DNA of 64,000 nt from Chloroflexota bacterium (GTDB taxonomy: Bacteria > Chloroflexota > Limnocylindria > Limnocylindrales > CSP1-4). The notes under the pieces are model-generated. The model did no database searches. It saw only the letters and a program-made list of their open reading frames with translations, and was not told the DNA's origin. Shown here one piece after another: positions 47,062 through 55,507 of the stretch. The DNA lies in NCBI GenBank assembly GCA_017853275.1, contig JAFMJV010000008.1, forward strand, positions 20,530-84,529, in the 5' to 3' direction. Positions within the stretch are counted from its first letter, which is position 1, and each line of letters starts with the position of its first letter. A program made the position numbers and the translations under genes.

Positions 47062-48095
47062 GGCTCGATCCCCATCCCGGCGAGGATGGCGGTCACGATC
47101 CCGGCCTCCTTGTCGAAGAACTTCGGCCGGAACTCGCCCCAGCCACCGAAGTCGGCGACGGTGAAGAGCTGTGCGGGGACCGCGTAGTCGAACTCCGCGA
47201 GGACCTCCGGCACGCGCGGGCGGAAGCCCTTCTCCCCGAAGACGCGCTGCGCCTCCGGCGAGTACAGGAACTCGAGGAAGGCGGCGGCCTGCTCCGGCGC
47301 GTCCCCGTTCAGCGTGAGGGCGATCGGGTTCTCGATGAGGACGGTCGCGTCCGGGATGATGTAATCGAAGGCCTCGCCCTTCTGCTGGGCGATGATCGCC
47401 TCGTTCTCGTAGGAGATGAGGACATCGCCCTGCCCGGCGACGAAGGTCTGGAGAGACTCACGGGCGCTCTTGTCCAGGACGGCGACGTGCGCGAAGAGCT
47501 CGGCCAGCCAGGCGACCGCCTCCTCCTCCGTCTTGCCCGCGGCGATCTGTGCGCCATAGGCGGCGAGGACGTTCCACTGGGCGCCGCCCGAGGTGAAGGG
47601 ATTCGGCGTGATGACCGTGACGTCATCCCGGACGAGGTCCTCCCAGCCGGTGATCCCCTTGGGGTTCCCGGAGCGGACGACAAGGACGACGACGCTGTCG
47701 TGGATCATCCCCGCGGCCTCGTTCGCCGCCCAGTCCGGGGCGATGATGCCGGGCTCCACGAGACGGTCCACATCCGGGGCGAGCGAGAGCGCGACGAGGT
47801 CCGCCGGGAGGCCGGCCTCGACCGCGCGGCTCTGGTCCCCGGAGGCGCCGAACGAGGTCTCGAAGGCGACGTTCGCGCCGGCCTCGGTCGCATTGAAGAG
47901 CGGGATCAGCTCCTCGTACGCCTCGCGCGGGGTGGAGTAGGCGACGAGGGTGACGGCGCCGGGTGTCGATTCGAAGGGGGTCGGGGTGGGGGCCGCGGTC
48001 GGGGCGGGCGACTGGCCGACGGCGGCCACCGCCAGGGCGGCGGTCATCCCGATCGCGATCGTCGCCGCGTGAAGCGGTCTTCGGGCTCGGTCCAT
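47058..48095 (-). CDS. Periplasmic sulfate-binding protein
   Basis: VTLVAYSTPREAYEELIPLFNA, FETSFGASGDQSRAVEAGLPADLVALSLAPDVDRLVE, VRSGNPKGITGWEDLVRDDVTVITPNPFTSGGAQWNVLAAYG. Confidence 0.95.
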   Translation of the reverse strand: MDRARRPLHAATIAIGMTAALAVAAVGQSPAPTAAPTPTPFESTPGAVTLVAYSTPREAYEELIPLFNATEAGANVAFETSFGASGDQSRAVEAGLPADLVALSLAPDVDRLVEPGIIAPDWAANEAAGMIHDSVVVLVVRSGNPKGITGWEDLVRDDVTVITPNPFTSGGAQWNVLAAYGAQIAAGKTEEEAVAWLAELFAHVAVLDKSARESLQTFVAGQGDVLISYENEAIIAQQKGEAFDYIIPDATVLIENPIALTLNGDAPEQAAAFLEFLYSPEAQRVFGEKGFRPRVPEVLAEFDYAVPAQLFTVADFGGWGEFRPKFFDKEAGIVTAILAGMGIEP

Positions 48096-48173
48096 GGTCT
48101 CGGTCTCCTGTCGGTCTGGTGATCGATCCGTGCACGACCGCCGGCGGACCGGCGGCGGGCCGAAAGGTATCAG

Positions 48174-48196
48174 GTATTCCCTATCGGGTCAATGGG
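48174..48196 (-). promoter_or_regulatory. Predicted sulfur-regulon operator overlapping the sbp promoter
   Basis: Minus-strand CCCATTGACCCGATAGGGAATAC overlaps TTGACC-N17-TACCTT. Confidence 0.65.
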
Positions 48197-48338
48197 GTTT
48201 ATCGGAATAGTGGGTGACGCCGTCGACGTGGTCGCCCACTCCCCTCCTCCGCGCCGTCGTGCGACAATCGCGCTGCCGCCGGGCACGGGACGCGGCCCGG
48301 CGGTGAACCCCACACCGAAGCTGAGGAGCGAACCCCGG

Positions 48339-48758
48339 ATGGATCTGCGCCGCGCCCTTGCGCCCTCTCGGACCGCCCACGCCCACTGCGATATCCCGTG
48401 CGGCATCTACGACCCGGCCCAGGCCCGGATCGAGGCGGAGAGCTGCTACCGGATGATCGAGAAGTACCACGCGTCCTCGGACGAGGTCTTCCGCGCCCGC
48501 TGCCTCTCCGTCAAGGAGGCCCGCGCGGAGGAGACGAAGCACCACATCGACGTGATGTGGCACGACTACTTCAAGCCCGAGCACCTGGAGAAGTACCCGG
48601 ACCTCCACGACGTCTGCTGGAAGGCGGCCAAGCAGGCCTCCCTCGTGAAGCGGACGGTCGATCTCGAGGAGGCGAAGAAGCTCCTCGCCCTCATCGACCG
48701 GATCGACGAGATGTGGAAGGGGACGAACGGGCCCGCGGCCACCCGGATGCCGGCCTGA
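48339..48758 (+). CDS. sodN: Nickel superoxide dismutase precursor
   Basis: HCDIPCGIYDP nickel hook, then EAESCYRMIEKYH...ETKHHIDVMWHDYFKPEHLEKYPDLHDVCWKAAKQAS. SD aggag. Confidence 0.96.
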   Translation: MDLRRALAPSRTAHAHCDIPCGIYDPAQARIEAESCYRMIEKYHASSDEVFRARCLSVKEARAEETKHHIDVMWHDYFKPEHLEKYPDLHDVCWKAAKQASLVKRTVDLEEAKKLLALIDRIDEMWKGTNGPAATRMPA

Positions 48759-48816
48759 TCCCACGGATCCACGACGGGCGGCGTCTCCGGACGCCGCCCG
48801 TTTCCATTTCCCGCCG

Positions 48817-49227
48817 ATGCGCAGGCTCCCGCTTCTCCTCGTCGCGATCGTCCTGGTCGCCGCGGCGGCGCTCGCCCGCCCGGTCCGCCGCCTCGTCCGC
48901 TCGTGGGAGGCACGGGTCGCCGTGGCGGGCGGGAGCATGGCGCCCGGGATCCAGGACGGCGACTGGCTCCTCGTGGACCCGGACGCGTGGCGCACGGACG
49001 CGCCGGTGCCGGGTGACCTCGTCCTCCTCGCGGACCCGCGCCTTCCCGAGCGGCTCCTCGTGAAGCGCGTCCATGCGCGCCTGCCGGACGGCACGCTGGA
49101 CGTCCGTGGAGACGCCCCGGACGCCTCCACGGATTCCCGGACCTTCGGGCCGGTGGAGCCCGGCAGCCTCCTCGGCCGCCCCTGGCTCCGCGTCGTTCCC
49201 CTCCGGCGTGCCGGCCGCGTCCGCTAG
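48817..49227 (+). CDS. sodX: Nickel-type superoxide dismutase maturation protease (S26/SodX-like)
   Basis: GGSMAPGIQDGDWLLVDPDAW...GDLVLLADPRLPERLLVKRVHARLPDGTLDVRGDAPDASTDSRTFGPV; directly after sodN. Confidence 0.9.
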   Translation: MRRLPLLLVAIVLVAAAALARPVRRLVRSWEARVAVAGGSMAPGIQDGDWLLVDPDAWRTDAPVPGDLVLLADPRLPERLLVKRVHARLPDGTLDVRGDAPDASTDSRTFGPVEPGSLLGRPWLRVVPLRRAGRVR

Positions 49228-49248
49228 GACCGGCGCGGCCGTCGTCTC

Positions 49249-50187
49249 CTAGCCGAGGAAGATCTCGGCCATCACCCGGACGTGGTCGATGTCGAAGGGG
49301 AGGAAGGTCTGGAGCATGACCCGCTCGATCCCCGCCTCCTCGAGCGCCGCCACGCGGTCGCGGGCCTCCGCGCCGGTCCCCATCACCCAGCGCTCCGCGC
49401 GGGCGGCGAGCCACTCATCCGCGCCCGCGCCCTCCTGGCCCGCGGCCGCGAGCTGCGCCTTCGTGCGCCGGGCGACCTCGGAGGCCGTGCGGCCCACGAG
49501 GACGCCGGTCATCGCGGAGCGGGTGAGCGTCTGCGGGTCGCGGCCCACCTTCTCGCAGGCGGCGTCCAGGAGCGCGTTCACCTCGCGGGCGTGCGCGGGC
49601 GTGGCCGAGCTGAGGTTGTGCTCGTCCGCGAAGGTCGCCGCGAGGCGCACGGAGCGCGGCCGGCCGGTGCCGCCCACGATGATCGGGGGGCGCCGGTCGC
49701 GCGGACGGAAGTGCGTGCCCCCCACCCGGATGTGCTCGCCCTCCATCGTCCAGCCGTCCGGCTCACCCCACAGGCCGTGGAAGAGACGGAGCTCCTCCTC
49801 GAGCATGTCGACGCGGACCTTGTCCGACGGATAGGGGATCCCGAGCTCGTGGTGCTCGAGCTCGTTCCACCCGGCACCCACGCCGAGCTCGATCCGGCCC
49901 CCGCTCATCTCGTCCACCGTGGCCGCGGTCTTCGCGAAGGCGCCGGGGACGCGGAAGGTGACCGGCGAGACGAGCGAGCCGAGCCGGATCCGGGAGGTCT
50001 CGCGCGCGAGCCCCGCGAGCGTCGCCCAGCAGTCCGTGGTCCGGAGGCCGTGGGGCCCCGGAAAGCTCGTGTAGTGGTCCGAGCGGAAGAAGGCCTCGAA
50101 GCCCTCCTCCTCCGCGGTCTGCGCGATCGCAAGGAGATCGGCGTAGCCCATCCCCTGCTGGGGCTCGACCATCAGCGCGAACCGCAT
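49249..50187 (-). CDS. LLM-class F420-dependent oxidoreductase (2)
   Basis: MRFALMVEPQQGMGYADLLAIAQTAEEEGFEAFFRSDHY, TVDEMSGGRIELGVGAGWNELEH. Confidence 0.9.
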   Translation of the reverse strand: MRFALMVEPQQGMGYADLLAIAQTAEEEGFEAFFRSDHYTSFPGPHGLRTTDCWATLAGLARETSRIRLGSLVSPVTFRVPGAFAKTAATVDEMSGGRIELGVGAGWNELEHHELGIPYPSDKVRVDMLEEELRLFHGLWGEPDGWTMEGEHIRVGGTHFRPRDRRPPIIVGGTGRPRSVRLAATFADEHNLSSATPAHAREVNALLDAACEKVGRDPQTLTRSAMTGVLVGRTASEVARRTKAQLAAAGQEGAGADEWLAARAERWVMGTGAEARDRVAALEEAGIERVMLQTFLPFDIDHVRVMAEIFLG

Positions 50188-50221
50188 CCCTGGACTCCTC
50201 CTCGCCGTGGCGGCGAAACAC

Positions 50222-50275
50222 TTCGGGTTGACGATATCGTTCGGGTGACGATAATCCTTCAGGTGAGCAGAAGCA
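50222..50275. repeat. Three imperfect 18-bp tandem repeats in the LLM/marR intergenic region
   Basis: TTCGGGT at 50222, TTCGGGT at 50240 and TTCAGGT at 50258; overlaps TTGACG-N16-GATAAT. Confidence 0.7.
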
Positions 50276-50745
50276 TCTCGCCTTCCGGAGACGACGCGAC
50301 GATCGAACGCATCCTCGCAGAGTACGAGCCGCTCGTGGCCCGCACCCGGCGCGTCATGGCCGGGGTCTGGCAGGACCGCCGGATGAGCCGCTCCTCGATG
50401 CAGGTCCTCGTCCTCCTCGAGCTCCACGGTCCGCTCCGGATGAGCCGGCTCGCCCGGCTCCTGGATGTCTCCCTCCCGAACGCGACCGGGATCGTCACGC
50501 GCATGGAGGAGCTCGGCGTCGTGGAGCGGGGACGGGACGATGCGGACCGGCGGGCGGTCGTCGTCCGGCCCACCGCCGCCGGCCGGGCGCTCATCGACGA
50601 GATGGACGCACTCCGGCGCGATCACTTCCGCCGGATCCTCGCCTCGCTGGACCCCGAGGAGCAGGCGGTCTGCCTGCGTGCCTTCACCGCGATGCGCCGG
50701 GCAGCCGAGCGGATCGACGGCGACGAGCCGGAGACCACCCCCTGA
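50263..50745 (+). CDS. MarR family transcriptional regulator
   Basis: SRSSMQVLVLLELHGPLRMSRLARLLDVSLPNATGIVTRMEELGVVERGRDDADRRAVVVRPTAAG. Upstream GTG 50245 also in frame. Confidence 0.92.
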   Translation: MSRSISPSGDDATIERILAEYEPLVARTRRVMAGVWQDRRMSRSSMQVLVLLELHGPLRMSRLARLLDVSLPNATGIVTRMEELGVVERGRDDADRRAVVVRPTAAGRALIDEMDALRRDHFRRILASLDPEEQAVCLRAFTAMRRAAERIDGDEPETTP

Positions 50746-50812
50746 GCGCGAACCCCCGATCCCGGACCGGCGCGGGAGCCGGACCGGTCATCCCGGCACA
50801 GGAGAGACCCTG

Positions 50813-52558
50813 ATGGAGAACGCGAACCCCGGAGCGACACCGGAACCCGGCAGCGCACCCTCGGCACCCCCCGCGGGCGGACCGCCGGCCGCGGCCTACC
50901 TCTCGGCGGGGGCCTCGCTCTCGCCGCGGCGGAAGAAGGAGATCCTCGTCGCGATCCTCCTCGGGCTCTTCCTCTCCGCCCTGGACCAGACGATCGTGGG
51001 GACGGCGCTGCCGCGGATCGTGGGCGATCTGAAGGGGAGCAACGAGCTCTACACCTGGGTCATCACGATCTACCTGCTCACGAGCACGATCACGGGCGTC
51101 TTCTACGGGAAGCTCTCCGACCTCTACGGCCGGCGGCCGATGCTCATGATCGGCATCTCCCTCTTCCTCCTCGGATCCGCGCTCTCCGGTCTCTCGTGGA
51201 GCATGGAATCGCTGATCCTCTTCCGGGGGATCCAGGGCCTCGGCGCAGGCGCGATCTTCCCCGTCTCCCTCGCGGTCATCGGCGACCTCTTCACGCCCGC
51301 GGAGCGGGGCAAGTACCAGGGGCTCTTCGGGGCCGTCTTCGGCGTGGCAGCGGTCGTGGGCCCCTTCCTCGGCGGCTGGCTGACGGACACCGTGGGCTGG
51401 CACTGGATCTTCTACGTCAACCTGCCGGTCGGCGCGGTCGCGCTTGCCATCATCTGGAAGTACCTGCCCGCGATCAAGCGGAGCGGCGTGCGCTACGACC
51501 TGGACTACCTCGGGGCGGTCGTCTTCACCGTGGCGATCAGCTTCCTCCTCATCGGCCTGACGAACAAGCAGAGCGGCGAGTGGGGTGACCTGGACGTCGG
51601 CGGCTTCGTCCTCATCGGTCTCGTCGTGGGGCTCGTCTTCCTCCTCGTGGAGGCCCGCGCCAAGGAGCCGATCGTCCCGCTGACCCTCTTCCGGAACCGG
51701 GTCTACGCGGTCTCGATCGGTGCCGTCTTCCTCTCCGCGTTCGGCTTCTTCGCCGCGGTCGTCTTCCTTCCCCGCTGGTTCCAGTTCGTGCGCGGCGCAA
51801 GCCCCACCGAATCGGGCCTCCAGACGATCGCCCTCCTCGCGGGCGTCATCCTCAGCTCGATCGTCTCGGGCGGGCTGATCAGCCGCAGCGGCCGCTACAA
51901 GCGGCTGATCGTGGGCTCGCTCGCGATGGTCTCCGTCGGGCTCTTCCTCCTCAGCAACATCTCCGCATCGATCCCCGTGCCCGCCCTGTGGGCGATGATG
52001 TTCTTCACCGGCCTCGGGCTCGGACCCACCCTGAGCGCCTTCACGATCGTCGTCCAGAGCGCCGTGCCGATCCATCAGCTCGGCGTGGCCACGGGGAACC
52101 TCACCTTCTTCCGCCAGGTCGGCGGCTCGGTCGGGCTCGCGGTCATCGGGACGATCTTCGGCCAGGCCCTCGCGGACGGGGTCGTCCCGGCGCTGGAGCG
52201 CCAGGGGATCCCCGCGGAGCTCGCCGGGAAGCTCGCCGCCTTCGCGGGCGGGGGCGGCGGTGGCGAGGTCGGCGGCGTCGGATCGGACCTCCCCACGCTC
52301 CTCGCGGCCGCTCTGCCGCCGGAGCTCCAGACCTATATCGACGGGATCGTGGCGGGTGTCTACGACGCCTTCAGCCTCGCCGTCGGGGCGTGCTTCTTCG
52401 CCGGGTTCGTGTGCGCGGTCGGCGCGCTCCTCGTCAGCCTCCTCCTCCCGGAGGTCCAGCTGCGCGGCATCGGCGCCCACCACCGCGGTGGCGCGCCGGG
52501 GGGGCCGCAGCCGGATGGCGAGCAGGGTGCCGGCGGGATGGCGCTCGCCGGCCACTGA
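50813..52558 (+). CDS. DHA2-family MFS drug transporter (EmrB/QacA type)
   Basis: LFLSALDQTIVGTALPRIVGDLKG, GKLSDLYGRRPMLMIGISLFLLGS, GIQGLGAGAIFPVSLAVIGDLFTPAERGKYQGLFGAVFG, PFLGGWLTD. Confidence 0.95.
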   Translation: MENANPGATPEPGSAPSAPPAGGPPAAAYLSAGASLSPRRKKEILVAILLGLFLSALDQTIVGTALPRIVGDLKGSNELYTWVITIYLLTSTITGVFYGKLSDLYGRRPMLMIGISLFLLGSALSGLSWSMESLILFRGIQGLGAGAIFPVSLAVIGDLFTPAERGKYQGLFGAVFGVAAVVGPFLGGWLTDTVGWHWIFYVNLPVGAVALAIIWKYLPAIKRSGVRYDLDYLGAVVFTVAISFLLIGLTNKQSGEWGDLDVGGFVLIGLVVGLVFLLVEARAKEPIVPLTLFRNRVYAVSIGAVFLSAFGFFAAVVFLPRWFQFVRGASPTESGLQTIALLAGVILSSIVSGGLISRSGRYKRLIVGSLAMVSVGLFLLSNISASIPVPALWAMMFFTGLGLGPTLSAFTIVVQSAVPIHQLGVATGNLTFFRQVGGSVGLAVIGTIFGQALADGVVPALERQGIPAELAGKLAAFAGGGGGGEVGGVGSDLPTLLAAALPPELQTYIDGIVAGVYDAFSLAVGACFFAGFVCAVGALLVSLLLPEVQLRGIGAHHRGGAPGGPQPDGEQGAGGMALAGH

Positions 52559-52593
52559 GGACGGATCCCACGGCGCGGCGATACGATCGGTCG

Positions 52594-53073
52594 ATGGATC
52601 CCCGAACGCTCCCCTTCCCCGCTCACCTCCGGGCCGCCGGGACCGCCGGCGCCCCGTGGGATGCGGTCGCCTCCGTGGCGGACCTGCCACCCGGCGCGCT
52701 CCTCCGGGTGAGCCGCGGGGACCTCGACCTCCTTATCGCCCATACGGCGGACGGGATCGCCGTCGTGGAGGACCGCTGCCCACACATGGCCGCGCCGCTC
52801 TCGATCGGGAGCCTGGACGGCTGCATCGTCGCCTGCCCGCTCCATCGTGGCCGCTTCGACCTGGCGAGCGGTGAGGTGGACGTCTTCCCCACGACGGGCG
52901 GGCTGGACGCGGACGGCACCTACCACCCCACGTGGGCCCCGCCGGGGAGCGAGCCCAAGCCGGAGCCGGCGGATGCCAAGGCGCGCGCCCGGGCGCTCAC
53001 CCGCGTCCGGCGCTTCCGCTACTACCCCGTGCGGATCGTGGAGGGACGGATCGAGGTCGCGATCCCGGGGTGA
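52594..53073 (+). CDS. Rieske [2Fe-2S] domain protein
   Basis: VVEDRCPHMAAPLSIGSLDGCIVACPLHRGRFDLASGEV (C-x-H ... C-x2-H). Confidence 0.92.
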   Translation: MDPRTLPFPAHLRAAGTAGAPWDAVASVADLPPGALLRVSRGDLDLLIAHTADGIAVVEDRCPHMAAPLSIGSLDGCIVACPLHRGRFDLASGEVDVFPTTGGLDADGTYHPTWAPPGSEPKPEPADAKARARALTRVRRFRYYPVRIVEGRIEVAIPG

Positions 53074-53492
53074 GCCGGGCACGGATCGTCGCGGTCGTCC
53101 GCGCGTGGGGGCCACCCCTCGCCTGGTTCCTCTGGATCTCGCTCCTCTCGGCACAGCCGGGGCTCCGGGTCTCGGACGATGCGGCCGTGGACCTGCCCCT
53201 CCGCCGCCTCGCGCACATCGCCGTCTTCGGGATCCTCGCGCTCCTCCTTCTGCGCGCGCTGGGCGGGGCGGGCGGGCCGGGCACCGGGCGCCGCGCCGCC
53301 GCTGCGCTCCTGCTCACGGCGCTCCTCGGGGGCGTGGACGAGCTGCATCAGTCGTTCGTCCCGGATCGGAGCGGCCGTCCCGTGGACGTGGCGATCGACA
53401 CGCTCGGGGCTGCGCTCGCGCTCGGTGCGGCGCTCGCCGCGGTCGCGCTCCGGGGACGGATCAGGCGCGGGAGCCGACCCCCAGGGAGATGA
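53070..53492 (+). CDS. VanZ family membrane protein
   Basis: PPLAWFLWISLLSAQPGLR, RRLAHIAVFGILALLLLRAL, GGVDELHQSFVPDRSGRPVDVAIDTLGAALAL. Confidence 0.9.
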   Translation: MSRARIVAVVRAWGPPLAWFLWISLLSAQPGLRVSDDAAVDLPLRRLAHIAVFGILALLLLRALGGAGGPGTGRRAAAALLLTALLGGVDELHQSFVPDRSGRPVDVAIDTLGAALALGAALAAVALRGRIRRGSRPPGR

Positions 53493-54771
53493 CCCGGAAG
53501 CCGGCCGCGCCGGCGACCGCGCGGTCCACCACGTGGCGGCCGTCCACGATCGTCCGTCCGGGCATCACCCGGGCGACCTCGCTCCAGTCGACCTGGCGGA
53601 GCTCCGGCCATTCGGTCGCCACGACCGCGGCATCCGCACCGGTGCAGGCGTCGCCGACGGAGCCCGCGGAGCGGACCGCTGCGCCCGTCCCGGCGAGAAG
53701 CGCGCTGCCGCGCTCCGTGGCGACCGGGTCCCAGGCCGCGATCCGTGCCCCCCGCCGGGCGAGGATCCCACCGACCCGGAGCGCGGGCGATTCGCGGAGG
53801 TCATCCGTGCCGGCCTTGAAGGTGAGGCCGAGGAGGGCGATCGTCCGCCCGCGCAGGTCGCCCACGGCCGCCCCGAGGAGGTCGATCAGCCACTCCGCCT
53901 GGTGATCGTTGGAGGGATCGATCGCGGCCATGAGCGGGGTGCGGACAGCGAGCCGGTCCGCGAGCGCCGGAAGGGCCCGGACCTGGGACGGGAAGCACGA
54001 TCCGCCATAGCCGGGACCGGGCGAGAGGAAGGAGCGTCCGATCCGCGCGTCCAGGCCGATCCCGTCCACGACCGCCTGGACATCCGCGCCCGTTGCCGCA
54101 CAGAGGCGGGCGAGCTCGTTTGCGAAGGTGACCTTCCCTGCGAGATAGACGTTGGCCGCGATCTTGATCATCTCCGCGCTCACGAGGTCGGTCACGACGA
54201 CCGGGGCCTCGAGCGGGGCGTAGAGACGATGGAGGTCCTCGAGGATCGGCCCGGGCGCCGCAGGATCCGCGACGCCGAGGACGACGCGATCGGGTGCGAG
54301 GAAGTCGGCGACCGCATGCGCCTCACGGGTGAACTCGGGATTGAAGGCGATCGCGACGGTGGGGTCGATCGCCCGCGCCATCCGGTCGATCTCGGCCGCC
54401 GTCCCGGGGAGGAGCGTGCTGCGGATGACGATGGCACGCGGGACCCGCGGATCCCGGACGAGCTCACCGACCGCGCGCGTGACGAGCCCGCCGAACCACT
54501 CACCGTCCGCGTCCAGGGTCCCGACCGCGACGATGACGAGGCGGCATCCTGCGGCCGCGGCGTTCTCCGTCGCGAAGGTCAGGCGTCCGGAGGCGGACCC
54601 CTCCACGACGAGCTCTTCCAGGCCGGGCTCGCGGATCGGGAGGATCCCCTTCCGGAGACCCTCGATCCGTGCGGTCTCCCGGTCGATGCACACGACCTCG
54701 TTGCCGAGCGAGGCGAGGCAGGCGGCGGTGACGAGCCCGACGTAGCCGGCCCCGAGGATCGCGATGCGCAT
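53461..54771 (-). CDS. UDP-glucose/nucleotide-sugar 6-dehydrogenase
   Basis: MRIAILGAGYVGLVTAACLASLGNEVVCID, EFTREAHAVADFLAPDRVVLG, GYGGSCFPSQVRAL, LLGLTFKAGTDDLRESPALRV. Confidence 0.95.
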   Translation of the reverse strand: MRIAILGAGYVGLVTAACLASLGNEVVCIDRETARIEGLRKGILPIREPGLEELVVEGSASGRLTFATENAAAAGCRLVIVAVGTLDADGEWFGGLVTRAVGELVRDPRVPRAIVIRSTLLPGTAAEIDRMARAIDPTVAIAFNPEFTREAHAVADFLAPDRVVLGVADPAAPGPILEDLHRLYAPLEAPVVVTDLVSAEMIKIAANVYLAGKVTFANELARLCAATGADVQAVVDGIGLDARIGRSFLSPGPGYGGSCFPSQVRALPALADRLAVRTPLMAAIDPSNDHQAEWLIDLLGAAVGDLRGRTIALLGLTFKAGTDDLRESPALRVGGILARRGARIAAWDPVATERGSALLAGTGAAVRSAGSVGDACTGADAAVVATEWPELRQVDWSEVARVMPGRTIVDGRHVVDRAVAGAAGFRVISLGVGSRA

Positions 54772-54808
54772 CGGTGAAGCCTAGCCGGGGACGCAGGTGG
54801 CGTCGCGG

Positions 54809-55174
54809 TCAGGCAGGCCGGAAGGTCTTCCAGGCAGCCTCGTCCACCCCGGCGGCGAAGGCATTGCCGAAGCGGATGAGCGGGAGGCGGAGGAGGCGCG
54901 GGTCCGCGAGGAGCCGCTCGAGCAGCTCCGCATCATCCATCCGCAGGTAGCCGAGCCCCTGGTCCCGCCAGAGACGCGACCCGGTGTCCGCGAGAGCCGC
55001 CGCGCCGAGCCGCTCGGCGAAGCGGCGGAGCTCCGTGGGCGCGGGCGGCTTGCGGGTGATGTCCACGAAGCTCACCGCGATCCGGCGCTCCCGGAAGAAG
55101 CGGAGCGCCTTCCGGGTCTCCTGGGAATCCTCCCGGCCGAAGACCTGGATGACCGGTCCGGCGGGCGGGGCCAT
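54809..55174 (-). CDS. ArsC/Spx-like protein (thioredoxin fold)
   Basis: IQVFGREDSQETRKALRFFRERRIAVSFVDITRKPPAPTELRRFAERLG...LLADPRLLRLPLIRFGNAFAAG; catalytic Cys position appears to be Ser (EDSQET). Confidence 0.75.
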   Translation of the reverse strand: MAPPAGPVIQVFGREDSQETRKALRFFRERRIAVSFVDITRKPPAPTELRRFAERLGAAALADTGSRLWRDQGLGYLRMDDAELLERLLADPRLLRLPLIRFGNAFAAGVDEAAWKTFRPA

Positions 55175-55192
55175 GGGCCCGGGTCCCGTCCC

Positions 55193-55507
55193 CTACTGGG
55201 CGGCGCTCTTCCGCCCGCGGCGGGAGCGACGCTCGGGCGTCATGAGGCCGACGTAGAAGCCCTTCTCCGACTTGCGGATCGCGATCTCCACGCCCGCGGC
55301 ACGCGCGGCGCGGATGACCTGCTGGCGGACCGTGAGCGGCTTCTCGCCGGGCTCGAGGATCACCTCGTAGACCACGCTCTCATCCGTGATCGTCTTCATC
55401 CGGGCGATGAGGGCCTGCTGCTCCGGGCTGACACGGCGGCCACGCGGGGCGGCGGGCTTGGGCTGGGGGAGCATCACGGAGGGGTCCACCTTCCGGTACT
55501 TCGTCAT
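55193..55507 (-). CDS. Conserved-looking small hypothetical protein (104 aa)
   Basis: MTKYRKVDPSVMLPQPKPAAPRGRRVSPEQQALIARMKTITDESVVYEVILEPGEKPLTVRQQVIRAARAAGVEIAIRKSEKGFYVGLMTPE. Confidence 0.7.
   Translation of the reverse strand: MTKYRKVDPSVMLPQPKPAAPRGRRVSPEQQALIARMKTITDESVVYEVILEPGEKPLTVRQQVIRAARAAGVEIAIRKSEKGFYVGLMTPERRSRRGRKSAAQ

Noticed and set aside
9677-50187. Two F420-type LLM oxidoreductases as evidence of a linked pathway
   Set aside because: They are 40 kb apart with unrelated neighbours; only suggests that the organism makes F420, not a local system.
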